A DNA stretch of 63,791 bases, taken from NCBI GenBank assembly GCA_012270045.1, contig JAAXJC010000184.1, forward strand, positions 1 to 63,791, read 5' to 3'. Made by a program: the position numbers and the translations under genes. Shown here in pieces: positions 43,819-51,164 of the stretch. The stretch comes from Luminiphilus sp. (GTDB lineage: Bacteria > Pseudomonadota > Gammaproteobacteria > Pseudomonadales > Halieaceae). The notes below the pieces were generated by a model, which was given only the letters and a program-made list of their open reading frames with translations, was not told where the DNA came from and searched no databases. Position 1 is the stretch's first letter. The number at the start of each line of letters is the position of its first letter.

Positions 43819-44583
43819 TTGGTAAGTCTCTCCCCTTTGTTCGACTCCATCACCGTCATGATCGTATTGGCGCTGGTGGCTTCACTGGTGGCGGCAGGCG
43901 GGTTCAGCCGACACCGCATCGGTCTGATCACCGACCTGATTCATCCCCTGATGCTGGCCCTGGTACTGATCGGCCTGGTACAGATGCTGTCGGCCCTCAA
44001 TGATCCCGCTGCCATCGGACCGGCGCTGGCCATCGCGCTGGCACCCGTACCCTGGGGGTTGCTGATCGTTGCCGTGCTGACGCCCCTCAGCCGTCATCCG
44101 GACGGAAGCGGTGATAGCGTCAAATTCAAGGCTCTGGGGTCTGCGCTACTCACCGGCGTACTGTGCTGGTGCATCCTGATGGGTTCGGGACCCGGCGTCT
44201 TTTTAAATGCTCCCGCGGCAGCGGTGGTCGCTGGCGGTATCTTCATTTTCCTGCTGCTGGATCGGATCAGCGGCACAGCAACCCGAACACCCTGGGCGTT
44301 GCGGCTGCTGGGCATTGGGGCCGGAGGCTTCGCTGCAGGCCTGATTGCCGGCCTGCCTTACATCGATAAACCAGCGGGCCTGGGTCCGGCGCTGGCGCTG
44401 TCGCTGCTGTCCCTGCTGTATAGCCTCGTGCTGCTCTGCTTCGCCAGAGTCTGGCTCCCGGCCCAGGTCCTGGACGACGCGGGCAACATGCCGACGGGCT
44501 TTACCGTACTCACACTGCCGGTGCTGTTTGGAATAAGTCTGGCGCTGGCCTTGCTTGCTGTCGCATTGACGGGCATGGGCTAA
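43819..44583 (+). CDS. Membrane protein with two tandem MotA/ExbB-like repeats
   Basis: 254 residues, seven or eight helices. Residues 52-74 (GLVQMLSALNDPAAIGPALA...) look like the MotA segment GLVxMLxNLDDPxxIGPAMA. Residues 174-196 repeat it without gaps (GL..GL.YIDKPAGLGPALA), 11 of 23 positions identical. Just before the second copy, FLNAPAAAVVAGGIFIF recalls the MotA N-terminal d.PS..IV.GG block. No MotB, ExbD or TolR gene is near. TTG 43819 sits eight bases after a perfect AAGGAGG; 43780 would place that site inside the gene. A proton or sodium channel role is only inferred. Confidence 0.66.
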   Translation: MVSLSPLFDSITVMIVLALVASLVAAGGFSRHRIGLITDLIHPLMLALVLIGLVQMLSALNDPAAIGPALAIALAPVPWGLLIVAVLTPLSRHPDGSGDSVKFKALGSALLTGVLCWCILMGSGPGVFLNAPAAAVVAGGIFIFLLLDRISGTATRTPWALRLLGIGAGGFAAGLIAGLPYIDKPAGLGPALALSLLSLLYSLVLLCFARVWLPAQVLDDAGNMPTGFTVLTLPVLFGISLALALLAVALTGMG

Positions 44584-44599
44584 GCCCGGCCATTGTTAA

Positions 44600-44640
44600 C
44601 GCCCTGCAACTGACGCCAGTTACAGTCGCACTGCAGGGCG
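44600..44640. terminator. Branched hairpin between convergent genes
   Basis: CGCCCTGCA (44600-44608) pairs perfectly with TGCAGGGCG (44632-44640), and inside the loop AACTG-ACGC-CAGTT makes a second stem. It lies between the ends of two convergent membrane-protein genes, so a two-way terminator is likely, though no T-run follows. Confidence 0.45.
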
Positions 44641-44656
44641 CGGGCTGACCACGGAG

Positions 44657-44818
44657 TCAATCCCGGTCCATATTGGCGACCAACACGGCCAGTAGATAGC
44701 CGACGGGAATCAGGCTGGCGAGCCAGGACAGCAGACCCAGCCCCTGCTGCTGCACCACCAGCACGGGGATGGCGAACAACAGCGCAAACACGATGAGATG
44801 GTAGGTCCCGTTTTTCAT
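44657..44818 (-). CDS. Small two-helix membrane protein
   Basis: 53 residues: MKNGTYHLIVFALLFAIPVL starts helix one, and LLSWLASLIPVGYLLAVLVA makes helix two, ending NMDRD. The frame is open to 45109, but upstream of the ATG at 44818 it is Arg/Pro-rich and non-protein-like. I do not recognise the family. Confidence 0.5.
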   Translation of the reverse strand: MKNGTYHLIVFALLFAIPVLVVQQQGLGLLSWLASLIPVGYLLAVLVANMDRD

Positions 44819-45053
44819 GGGCCTCGACTGCTCGTTGTCAGACCTCACTATGGTACGCCACCAACCCCACTGGAGGTAACGTATAAACCGCCGTCGGCGC
44901 CCTTCAGTTCCACCCTCAGTCCACCGGGTTTCCCGGGTCGGTTCCACTATTATCAGTGCCGAGGTATGAGTGCTCGGGCATGGGTGTCGTGACATGCGTG
45001 TTCTGGGATGGGTGCACTGGCATGGCCGTTTTGGACCAAAGGCGGGAGGTTTG

Positions 45054-45791
45054 ATGCAGTTGATCAGGTCAGGGGGGTGTTTGCTCCTGTGTTTCATTGC
45101 CGGCTTCACAGGCTTTGCATTGACGGCAACGGCCGAGCCGGACCCGGCCTATACCGTGGGCGTCCCCAGTCGGGATGGCATCGGTAAATTCTACCTGGGC
45201 AGGGAAATCTCCCACGTCATGGGCCACCTGGGTGCGGGTTGGCTGGAGCGCCCTGAGCGGGAGCAGGAGGAGCGCACCGACCTGTTGATATCCGCGCTAC
45301 CGGTAACCAGCGACTCCATTATCGCCGACATTGGCGCGGGTACCGGCTACTTCACCTTCCCCGTGGCCCAGCGAGTGCCCGGGGGCAAGGTCTATGCGGT
45401 TGATATCCAGCCCGAGATGCTGGACTTCATGGCAACGCGCATTGCCCAAGACAAGATTGGCAATGTCCAGACGGTGCTGGGCACGGAAAAGAGCCCCAAC
45501 CTGCCGGCGGCCAGCATTGATGTGGCGTTTATTGTCGACGCCTACCACGAGTTCTCGTTCCCAATGGAGATGGGGCAGCAACTGGTTGCATCCCTGAAGC
45601 CAGGGGGCAAGTTGGTGCTGGTGGAGTACCGGGCAGAGGATCCCCGGGTACCCATAAAGCGCCTGCACAAAATGAGTGAAGCCCAGGCGAAGAAGGAAAT
45701 GGCGGCTATTGGTCTGCAGTGGCTGGGGACGGAGGATTATTTACCGCAGCAGCACGTACTGATCTTCCAAAAGCCCATTGAGTTGCGTTAA
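45054..45791 (+). CDS. Class I SAM-dependent methyltransferase with export signal
   Basis: 245 residues. MQLIRSGGCLLLCFIAGFTG then FALTATAEPDP makes a signal peptide or signal anchor, after which comes a short linker (GRDGIGKFYLGREISHVMGH type) and a Rossmann methyltransferase: IADIGAGTGYFTFPVAQRVPGG (SAM loop), VYAVDIQPEMLDFM, ASIDVAFIVDAYHEF and LKPGGKLVLVEYRAEDP. SAM is a cytosolic cofactor, so an exported copy is odd. GGGAGG five bases before the ATG supports this start and thus the signal. It stands alone. Confidence 0.8.
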   Translation: MQLIRSGGCLLLCFIAGFTGFALTATAEPDPAYTVGVPSRDGIGKFYLGREISHVMGHLGAGWLERPEREQEERTDLLISALPVTSDSIIADIGAGTGYFTFPVAQRVPGGKVYAVDIQPEMLDFMATRIAQDKIGNVQTVLGTEKSPNLPAASIDVAFIVDAYHEFSFPMEMGQQLVASLKPGGKLVLVEYRAEDPRVPIKRLHKMSEAQAKKEMAAIGLQWLGTEDYLPQQHVLIFQKPIELR

Positions 45792-46197
45792 ATCCAATGA
45801 ACCACGTTCCGCTGACCATCAGGGGTCCCAACGGGGTCAGCGGCACTACCGAGGTCTGCGGCTCTCCTGCACCAACCAGACGCAGAAACCGACAGCCAGC
45901 CCTATTAGTAGAACACCCAAAAAAATCATTGCTACCCCCTCATCCTGAGTTCATCCGGTCAGTCCCTAGCACCGGTCTGCATGGCTTTGCGCCTGTGGCC
46001 TGTGCGATGTGCCCAAACCCTTTGCAGCCTGCCCATGATAAGGGAACTTTTAGGCTGTGGGGTATTGGCATATTGCCCAGGAGCGCCGGGCATGGGCCTC
46101 GACCTGGGCAAAATCGGTGCTTTGACCGTGCTGGTGTATGCTCTGCTTTAACAATGTGAGCCTCCTTTTCCGATCATCAACACCAGGGCGAAGCGCG
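45792..46197. other. 406-base intergenic region upstream of RdhA-like gene
   Basis: AT-richer than its surroundings. It holds a candidate 27-codon frame on the minus strand (45846-45929). A TTGACC at 46122 is followed 19 bases on by TTTAAC, a weak promoter match for the RdhA-like gene. The 120-codon plus-strand frame at 45797 does not look like a protein. Confidence 0.5.
45846..45929 (-). CDS. Candidate 27-residue single-helix membrane peptide
   Basis: Reads MIFLGVLLIGLAVGFCVWL then VQESRRPR. One transmembrane helix with a positively charged end, the form of many bacterial small membrane proteins. A GGGGG run ends five bases before the ATG. Not recognised; it could be chance. Confidence 0.33.
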   Translation of the reverse strand: MIFLGVLLIGLAVGFCVWLVQESRRPR

Positions 46198-47181
46198 ATG
46201 GCCAAAGCCAAACCCTATGTTCCACCTGAGAGGATTACCTCGGCGTTTCCCGAGCAGTCGGGCAATGTGACCAACGGCTTAAACGAGACCCAATACCGCC
46301 GGGCCTCCCCTTTCTTTTGGCATCCACCCGACCGCCAGAGCCACGGCGATCTTCAGAAGGTGGTTCTGGAATATGTCATGGGTGAACCACAGGTGGGTGC
46401 GGAGTTTATGCACTCTGTGCGCGGTGGGCCCGAGCGAGGCCCCGAACCTGTAGCCCAAGCTGACGTTATTGCCTCTGCCAGCACTCGATCCCATACCGAG
46501 CACATCAAGACCTTTGCCCTGGAGCACGAGGCTGACTGGGTGGGCATTACCACCATGAAAGATGAGTATCTGTTCGAGGGTTATGAGGTTGAGCACAAGT
46601 ACATCATTGTCATTGGTGTAGGCCATTCGTACGAGGAGATGAAAACCGCACCGGCCACAGCAGCCGATGCCAGCTCTGCGGTGGAAGTTGCCAGGCAATA
46701 CAACCGGGGTGCCCGGGTCGTGGCCCGCTTGAGGAACCACATTCGCGAACTGGGTTTTCCCGCGCAGGATTACCCGGGGCCGCTGGCGGACGCGGTCAAT
46801 ATGATTCCCGCGGCGCTGGACTGCGGCTTCGGGGAACTGGGCAAACACGGCTCCATCATCAACCGGCAATTGGGATCTTCTTTCCGACTGGCCGTGGTCA
46901 CCACCGATCTGCCACTGGAGACAGATTCCCCCGACGAATTCGGTGTCGATGATATGTGCAAGAACTGTCGACTCTGTGAGGACGTCTGCCCGCCGGGGGC
47001 AATCTCACCCGACAAACAAACCGTCCGCGGTGTCAGCAAGTGGTATGTGGATTTTGATAAATGCATACCGTTTTTTGCTGAAAGTTTTGGCTGTGGCGTC
47101 TGCATTGTGGCCTGCCCGTGGAGCCGTCCCGGGGTTGCCGACAACCTGCTGCATAAGCTGGCGCGCCGCAAAACAAATTGA
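46198..47181 (+). CDS. Reductive-dehalogenase-like (RdhA-type) iron-sulfur protein, short form
   Basis: 327 residues. The C-terminal half matches corrinoid-dependent reductive dehalogenases: LDCGFGELGKHGSIINRQLG, FRLAVVTTDLPLETDSPDEFGV, then CKNCRLCEDVCP (Cys254, 257, 260, 264) and a second cluster Cys289-x9-CGVCIVACP (Cys299, 302, 306). QueG shares the cluster plan but has GLGWIGKHT and ILTDLELEP instead. The N-terminus lacks a Tat signal and the protein is shorter than respiratory RdhA (~450-500), so it is probably cytosolic. No membrane anchor RdhB gene adjoins. Corrinoid use and substrate are inferred. Confidence 0.72.
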   Translation: MAKAKPYVPPERITSAFPEQSGNVTNGLNETQYRRASPFFWHPPDRQSHGDLQKVVLEYVMGEPQVGAEFMHSVRGGPERGPEPVAQADVIASASTRSHTEHIKTFALEHEADWVGITTMKDEYLFEGYEVEHKYIIVIGVGHSYEEMKTAPATAADASSAVEVARQYNRGARVVARLRNHIRELGFPAQDYPGPLADAVNMIPAALDCGFGELGKHGSIINRQLGSSFRLAVVTTDLPLETDSPDEFGVDDMCKNCRLCEDVCPPGAISPDKQTVRGVSKWYVDFDKCIPFFAESFGCGVCIVACPWSRPGVADNLLHKLARRKTN

Positions 47182-47204
47182 GGTTTGGGTTGGCACGCTG
47201 GTTT

Positions 47205-47400
47205 CTTTGCGCAGGCGCAGCTTCATGGGTCATCGTAAAATCAACCTCAGCATTGTGTTTGCCGGGCAGGTTGTGGGGGTGCCAGAAGTCGCCGACAAGA
47301 ACTGGCTACTCAGCTTCATGGGTTTTGATCTAGGATTCTTTGATGAGGATTGCGGTCAAGTCGAACCGACCACCAATCCTTTTTTACCGGCAAGGGTGTA
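47205..47400 (+). pseudogene. Transposase C-terminal remnant
   Basis: The frame reads GHRKINLSIVFAGQVVGVPE, then DKNWLLSFMGFDLGFFDED and [13 protein letters not shown] before a stop. This resembles the C-terminal tail of IS481-like transposases/integrases (AGQ.VGI.EV.D..WLVSFM.YDLGYFD...R.EP..NPFG.KVLPM). Nothing of the catalytic DDE core is found upstream, where the RdhA-like gene ends at 47181. It is therefore a leftover 3' end of an IS. The left boundary is approximate. Confidence 0.55.
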
Positions 47401-47423
47401 AACCATGCCTCCGGCATACACCC
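47394..47423. repeat. Inverted repeat next to tRNA-Pro
   Basis: GGGTGTA (47394-47400) and TACACCC (47417-47423) pair, and ATGCC-TCC-GGCAT inside makes an inner stem. It lies 10 bases beyond the 3' end of tRNA-Pro and at the end of the transposase remnant. It may be the tRNA terminator hairpin or an IS end. Confidence 0.4.
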
Positions 47424-47432
47424 ATCTGGAGA

Positions 47433-47509
47433 TGGTCGGTGTGAGAGGATTTGAACCTCCGACCCCTTCCTCCCGAAGGAAGTGCGCTACCAGGCTGCGC
47501 TACACACCG
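47433..47509 (-). tRNA. tRNA-Pro (anticodon CGG)
   Basis: 77 bases with encoded CCA. The acceptor stem CGGTGTG pairs with CACACCG, discriminator A. The D arm contains AGCGCAGCCTGGTAGCGC, the anticodon stem CTTCC/GGAAG encloses loop TTCGGGA (CGG at the anticodon), and the T arm is GGAGG-TTCAAAT-CCTCT as in E. coli proline tRNAs. Confidence 0.95.
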
Positions 47510-47558
47510 AGGGGGGCGAAATTAGCAGCCGTCGGTAAAAAATTCAATCGAGGCGCCG

Positions 47559-47783
47559 TCAATAAATACCGGCCCAGATCGCAATGCCCTGACTCAGCAA
47601 GCTGAATCCGGTCACCACCGCGATCAGCAATACAATCATCATTACCGGTCGGAAGGGTTTGCGCTCCACCGAATTAACACCAGTTTTGATAAACGCATCC
47701 ACACGGGCCTGGTCCTCTGGCTTGAGGCGCCGCTCGTTAATGTCATCGCTCTCGCCTTCCGGGGCGTGCAGTGGATCAGTCAT
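47559..47783 (-). CDS. DUF3094 small membrane protein
   Basis: 74 residues. RLKPEDQARVDAFIKTGVNS then VERKPFRP is the DUF3094 signature, followed by one helix (VMMIVLLIAVVTGFSLLSQGIAIW). A conserved gammaproteobacterial protein without known function. It is divergent from the comF-like gene and lies 49 bases from tRNA-Pro, on the same strand upstream of it. Confidence 0.8.
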   Translation of the reverse strand: MTDPLHAPEGESDDINERRLKPEDQARVDAFIKTGVNSVERKPFRPVMMIVLLIAVVTGFSLLSQGIAIWAGIY

Positions 47784-47886
47784 GGCCGTGCTTCTGTTGG
47801 ATCAGCAAGACGCAAGCCTAGCAAAAGCCGCGAACTTTTGGTTGTGATGTTCCCTGGGTTGAACGGTTACCCCAACATTCAGCTCG

Positions 47887-48609
47887 ATGACTATCAACAC
47901 ACTGATGACGTCTTCCCTCAGGCGTTTGGGGGCTGTGTTGCGGCAAGATTTTCTGCCGCCCCACTGCCTGCTCTGCAACAACCCCTGCGGATTGCCCCAG
48001 CTGCTGTGCGATAGCTGCAATGACGGTATCCGTCCCAACCTGTGGCCCTGCGCGGTCTGCGCCAGCGCCCAGTGCGCCCTGACACGCCACTGCGGCAAGC
48101 CCAGAACACTGCGCAGGGTACGTGCCGGGCTGGTCTACGGCGGTGTGGTCCGGGAACTGATCCACCGATGGAAGTTCGGTGGCGCAGCGGACCTGACCGG
48201 CTTGCTCGCACAGCGCGCCCTCGAGACCGCCCCCCTGCGGCCCCGCTTCGATGCCCTGGTGCCCGTCCCCATGCACTGGCGCAGGCGCTGGTACCGGGGC
48301 TACAACCAGAGTGACCTGCTGGCCAGGGTAGTTAGCCAGGTCGTGTATCAGCAGTCGGGCGTCAGGGTTCCCGTGCGCAACCTGGTGCGGGCCCACGGGG
48401 GCAATAGACCCCAGCACCGGATGAACCGCCTGGAACGCCGCCACAATGTCCGGAATCGTTATTCAACAAAAGCTGATCTGGCGGGCAGGTCATTGCTGAT
48501 CGTCGATGATGTCATCACCACCGGCACCACCCTGGGGGCAGTGGCCAGCTGCCTGGCTGAAGCCGGTGCGCGCCGGGTCGAAGCCTGGTGTCTGGCCCGG
48601 GCCCCGTAA
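47887..48609 (+). CDS. ComF family phosphoribosyltransferase-like protein
   Basis: 240 residues. The N-terminal zinc module is CLLCNNPCGLPQLLCDSCNDG with further Cys in WPCAVCASAQCAL. PVPMHWRRRWYRGYNQSDLLA and VRAHGGNRPQHRMNRLERRHNV lead to LLIVDDVITTGTTLGAVA, the PRPP-binding loop. ComF (GntX/YhgH in E. coli) acts in DNA uptake and use of DNA as nutrient, in line with the type IV pilus genes at the right end. In many gammaproteobacteria comF neighbours biotin genes; none is seen here. Confidence 0.9.
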   Translation: MTINTLMTSSLRRLGAVLRQDFLPPHCLLCNNPCGLPQLLCDSCNDGIRPNLWPCAVCASAQCALTRHCGKPRTLRRVRAGLVYGGVVRELIHRWKFGGAADLTGLLAQRALETAPLRPRFDALVPVPMHWRRRWYRGYNQSDLLARVVSQVVYQQSGVRVPVRNLVRAHGGNRPQHRMNRLERRHNVRNRYSTKADLAGRSLLIVDDVITTGTTLGAVASCLAEAGARRVEAWCLARAP

Positions 48610-48669
48610 CGTTTAACGAGCGCAGGCCGGCAATGGGCAAGTCGGTCTTTTTACTGCGATACTGCCGCC

Positions 48670-49644
48670 ATGTCCCATCCCTATGACGCACTGACCCCCG
48701 ATACCGTTGTCGACTGCGTCGAAACCCTGGGCTATCGCTGTGACCTGCGCCTGATCGCCCTCAACTCCTATGAAAACCGGGTCTATCAGGTGGGCATTGA
48801 GGACGACGTCCCCATCATCGCCAAGTTCTATCGCGCCGAGCGCTGGTCCGATGCGCAGATCCTGGAGGAACACAGTTTCACCCTGGAGCTGGCCGAGCAC
48901 GACATCTCCGTGGTGGCACCCCTGCCCCGTGAGGGGGAAACCCTGCACAGGGCGCTGGGGCAGCGCTTTGCCATTTTCAAGCGACGGGGCGGCTACCCGC
49001 CGGAGCTGGACAACCTGGACCACCTGTTCCAGCTGGGCAATGTGCTGGGACGCATCCATAGGGTGGGATCCGCGCGCACATTCCAGCACCGCTGGTCACT
49101 GGACCCGGACCGCATGGCGCGCCAGAGCCGGGAATTCCTGAGCGAGCACTTTGTACCCAGGGACCTGCAGGAGGCCTATGGCACCCTGGCCCTGGACTGT
49201 GAGCAGGCTGCTGGAGAGCTGCTATCCGGCCTGACAGCACAGGACCTGCAACGCATCCACGGTGATTGCCACTGCGGCAACATTCTGTGGCGGGACGACA
49301 CAGCCCACTTTGTCGACCTGGATGACTGCATTTCGGGGCCGGTGATACAGGACCTGTGGATGTTCCTGAACGGGGATCTGCACCAGCGGGAGCAACAGCT
49401 GTCGGAGCTGATCGCCGGCTACGAGGAATTCCACGACTTCGATCCGCGCCAGCTGCGCTGGATAGAGGCCCTGCGCACCCTGCGCATCATGCACCACGCC
49501 GCCTGGCTGGGCCGTCGCTGGGACGACCCCGCTTTCCCCCGGGCTTTCCCCTGGTTTGGCAGGGAACGCTTCTGGTCGGACCACATTCTCGAGTTACGGG
49601 AGCAGATGGCCGCCATGAACGAACCGCCCCTGCGGCTGCTGTGA
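48670..49644 (+). CDS. Stress response kinase A (SrkA/YihE/RdoA) family
   Basis: 324-residue aminoglycoside-phosphotransferase-fold Ser/Thr kinase. LNSYENRVYQVGIEDDVPIIAKFYRAERWSDAQILEEH gives the ATP Lys, FAIFKRRGGYPPELDN the hinge, and RIHGDCHCGNILWRDD with HFVDLDDCISGPVIQDLW the catalytic Asp and metal Asp. Length and blocks match E. coli SrkA (328). Monocistronic; the neighbouring acyltransferase is convergent, 4 bases away. Confidence 0.9.
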   Translation: MSHPYDALTPDTVVDCVETLGYRCDLRLIALNSYENRVYQVGIEDDVPIIAKFYRAERWSDAQILEEHSFTLELAEHDISVVAPLPREGETLHRALGQRFAIFKRRGGYPPELDNLDHLFQLGNVLGRIHRVGSARTFQHRWSLDPDRMARQSREFLSEHFVPRDLQEAYGTLALDCEQAAGELLSGLTAQDLQRIHGDCHCGNILWRDDTAHFVDLDDCISGPVIQDLWMFLNGDLHQREQQLSELIAGYEEFHDFDPRQLRWIEALRTLRIMHHAAWLGRRWDDPAFPRAFPWFGRERFWSDHILELREQMAAMNEPPLRLL

Positions 49645-49648
49645 ACAA

Positions 49649-50377
49649 CTAGCCCTCGCGCCGGGCCGCAGGATACAGACAGCTCCACAGCCAGCCCAGC
49701 AGGGTATTGCCGGCCAGCACCTGCCGATCGACCGCGTCGTAGAAATCGGCGGTAGCATAGGGATCGCGATACAGGTCCAGGCGGGTTTGTCCCAACTCGG
49801 CCGGGTCCAGCTCCTTGATCACCACAGCGGGATTGCCCGCGACCACGGTATTGGCGGGCACATCCCGGGTCACCACCGCCCCCGCCGCAACCACACTGTT
49901 CTCACCGACGGTGACCCCCTTGAGTACCTTGGCCCCGTCCCCCAACCAGGCGTTGTCACCAATGCGCACCGGGGTCACGGCGTCGGGCCGGGCAACCCGG
50001 TCGTAGAGCCCGTGCCAATCCGAATCGGTGACATAGGCACCGTTGGCCATCATCACGCCGTCACCGATGGTGATCTCGTCGCTGCAGGCGATGCGAACCC
50101 CGGGGCTCAACAACACGGCATCGCCGATGCGAATGCAGCCTGACCCCTGCTCCCGACCCCACACTCCGATCTTGATGCGCTGGGACGCCTCACCCACGGC
50201 AGTGAAGGAGTGTCCGATGTGGATATTGTTGCCGGATACATCCACCCACCAGGGATTCATGATGTTCGGGCAGGGACCGAGGGAGGCACACCGAGGTTTT
50301 AGGAAATAGTTGATCCAGGCCTCCCGACAATTGAGCCAGGCTTTCTTGACCCAGTAGGGGCGCAGGTCTGCGCGCAT
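49649..50377 (-). CDS. Hexapeptide-repeat acyltransferase
   Basis: 242 residues. A left-handed beta-helix domain from about 60 to 185: IGDAVLLSPGVRIACSDEITIGDGVMMANGAYVTDSDWH, with His in the SDWHG position as in maltose/galactoside O-acetyltransferases, then IGDNAWLGDGAKVLKGVTVGENSVVAAGAVVTRDVPANTVVAGNPA. A basic N-terminus (WVKKAWLNCREAWINYF) may touch the membrane. Substrate unknown. GGAG eight bases before ATG. Confidence 0.84.
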   Translation of the reverse strand: MRADLRPYWVKKAWLNCREAWINYFLKPRCASLGPCPNIMNPWWVDVSGNNIHIGHSFTAVGEASQRIKIGVWGREQGSGCIRIGDAVLLSPGVRIACSDEITIGDGVMMANGAYVTDSDWHGLYDRVARPDAVTPVRIGDNAWLGDGAKVLKGVTVGENSVVAAGAVVTRDVPANTVVAGNPAVVIKELDPAELGQTRLDLYRDPYATADFYDAVDRQVLAGNTLLGWLWSCLYPAARREG

Positions 50378-50395
50378 AAGCGGTTACTCCACAGC

Positions 50396-51082
50396 TTGAC
50401 GGGTTATGATGGCAAGGTGACTGAGGACGCGCAAATTTCCCCCGGGCCGCTGCGCAGCGACCAGCAGGAGCCCCACCCGGACCTGAAGTCAGTCGTCGCC
50501 AAACACCTCGTAACCCGCTGGCGCAAACCGGTACCGGAACACACCCGGCAGGCCTTTGAAACCGCCCAAGACTGGTTGCAGGCCCGGGGTAATCCGCCGC
50601 TGGTGCTGGACTCTTTCTGTGGCACCGGCATGAGCACGTCCCTGCTGGCGCAGCGGTTCCCCAACCACGCGGTCATCGGTGTGGACAAATCTGCCCATCG
50701 CCTGGCCAAACAGCCACCCTCGCAAGACTTCCTGCTGTTGCGGGCAGAGTGTGAGCCGTTCTGGCTACTGCTGTCCCAAGCCGGTATGACGCTGGCCCGG
50801 CACTACCTGCTTTATCCCAACCCCTGGCCCAAGGCATCCCAACTGCGGCGGCGCGTACACGGGCACCCGGCCATGCCACTGCTGCAGCAACTGGGTGGCG
50901 AGGTAGAGATGCGCAGCAACTGGTCTATCTATGCCCGGGAATTCGCCATTGCCTGCGACTTGATCGGAATCCAGGGCCAGCTGGAAGAACTCGCCGTCGA
51001 CACGCCGTTAACCCTGTTTGAGAAGAAATATTGGCAGCGGCAACAGCCGCTGTGGCGCTTTCGGGGACAATGTTGCCGCTAG
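50396..51082 (+). CDS. TrmB-like SAM-dependent methyltransferase
   Basis: 228 residues. LVLDSFCGTGMSTSLLAQRFPNHAVIGVDKS is the SAM site. LLYPNPWPKASQLRRRVHGHPAMPLL corresponds to the TrmB (D)PDPWPKKRHxKRR block, and EFAIACDLIG to its C-terminal part. It is likely a tRNA guanine-N7 methyltransferase or a paralogue; differences in the SAM loop (CGTG, not GFGMG) argue for a paralogue. The start is uncertain: TTG 50396 or GTG 50417, neither with a good Shine-Dalgarno. Confidence 0.75.
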   Translation: MTGYDGKVTEDAQISPGPLRSDQQEPHPDLKSVVAKHLVTRWRKPVPEHTRQAFETAQDWLQARGNPPLVLDSFCGTGMSTSLLAQRFPNHAVIGVDKSAHRLAKQPPSQDFLLLRAECEPFWLLLSQAGMTLARHYLLYPNPWPKASQLRRRVHGHPAMPLLQQLGGEVEMRSNWSIYAREFAIACDLIGIQGQLEELAVDTPLTLFEKKYWQRQQPLWRFRGQCCR

Positions 51083-51164
51083 AGCCCACCTGCCAATCTG
51101 CGCTACTCTCCGCAGTGGGCGGGTAACCGCCAAACACCCGGTAGGCGGGGTTGGAGTGGATGTT

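Noticed and set aside
45797-46159. A 120-codon plus-strand frame between the methyltransferase and the RdhA-like gene
   Set aside because: Composition (Pro, Arg, Cys scattered) is not protein-like and no good ribosome site precedes it.
46198-47181. Epoxyqueuosine reductase (QueG) as the identity
   Set aside because: The cluster layout is shared, but the segment before it reads GFGELGKHG and TTDLPLE, as in RdhA, not GLGWIGKHT and LTDLELE.
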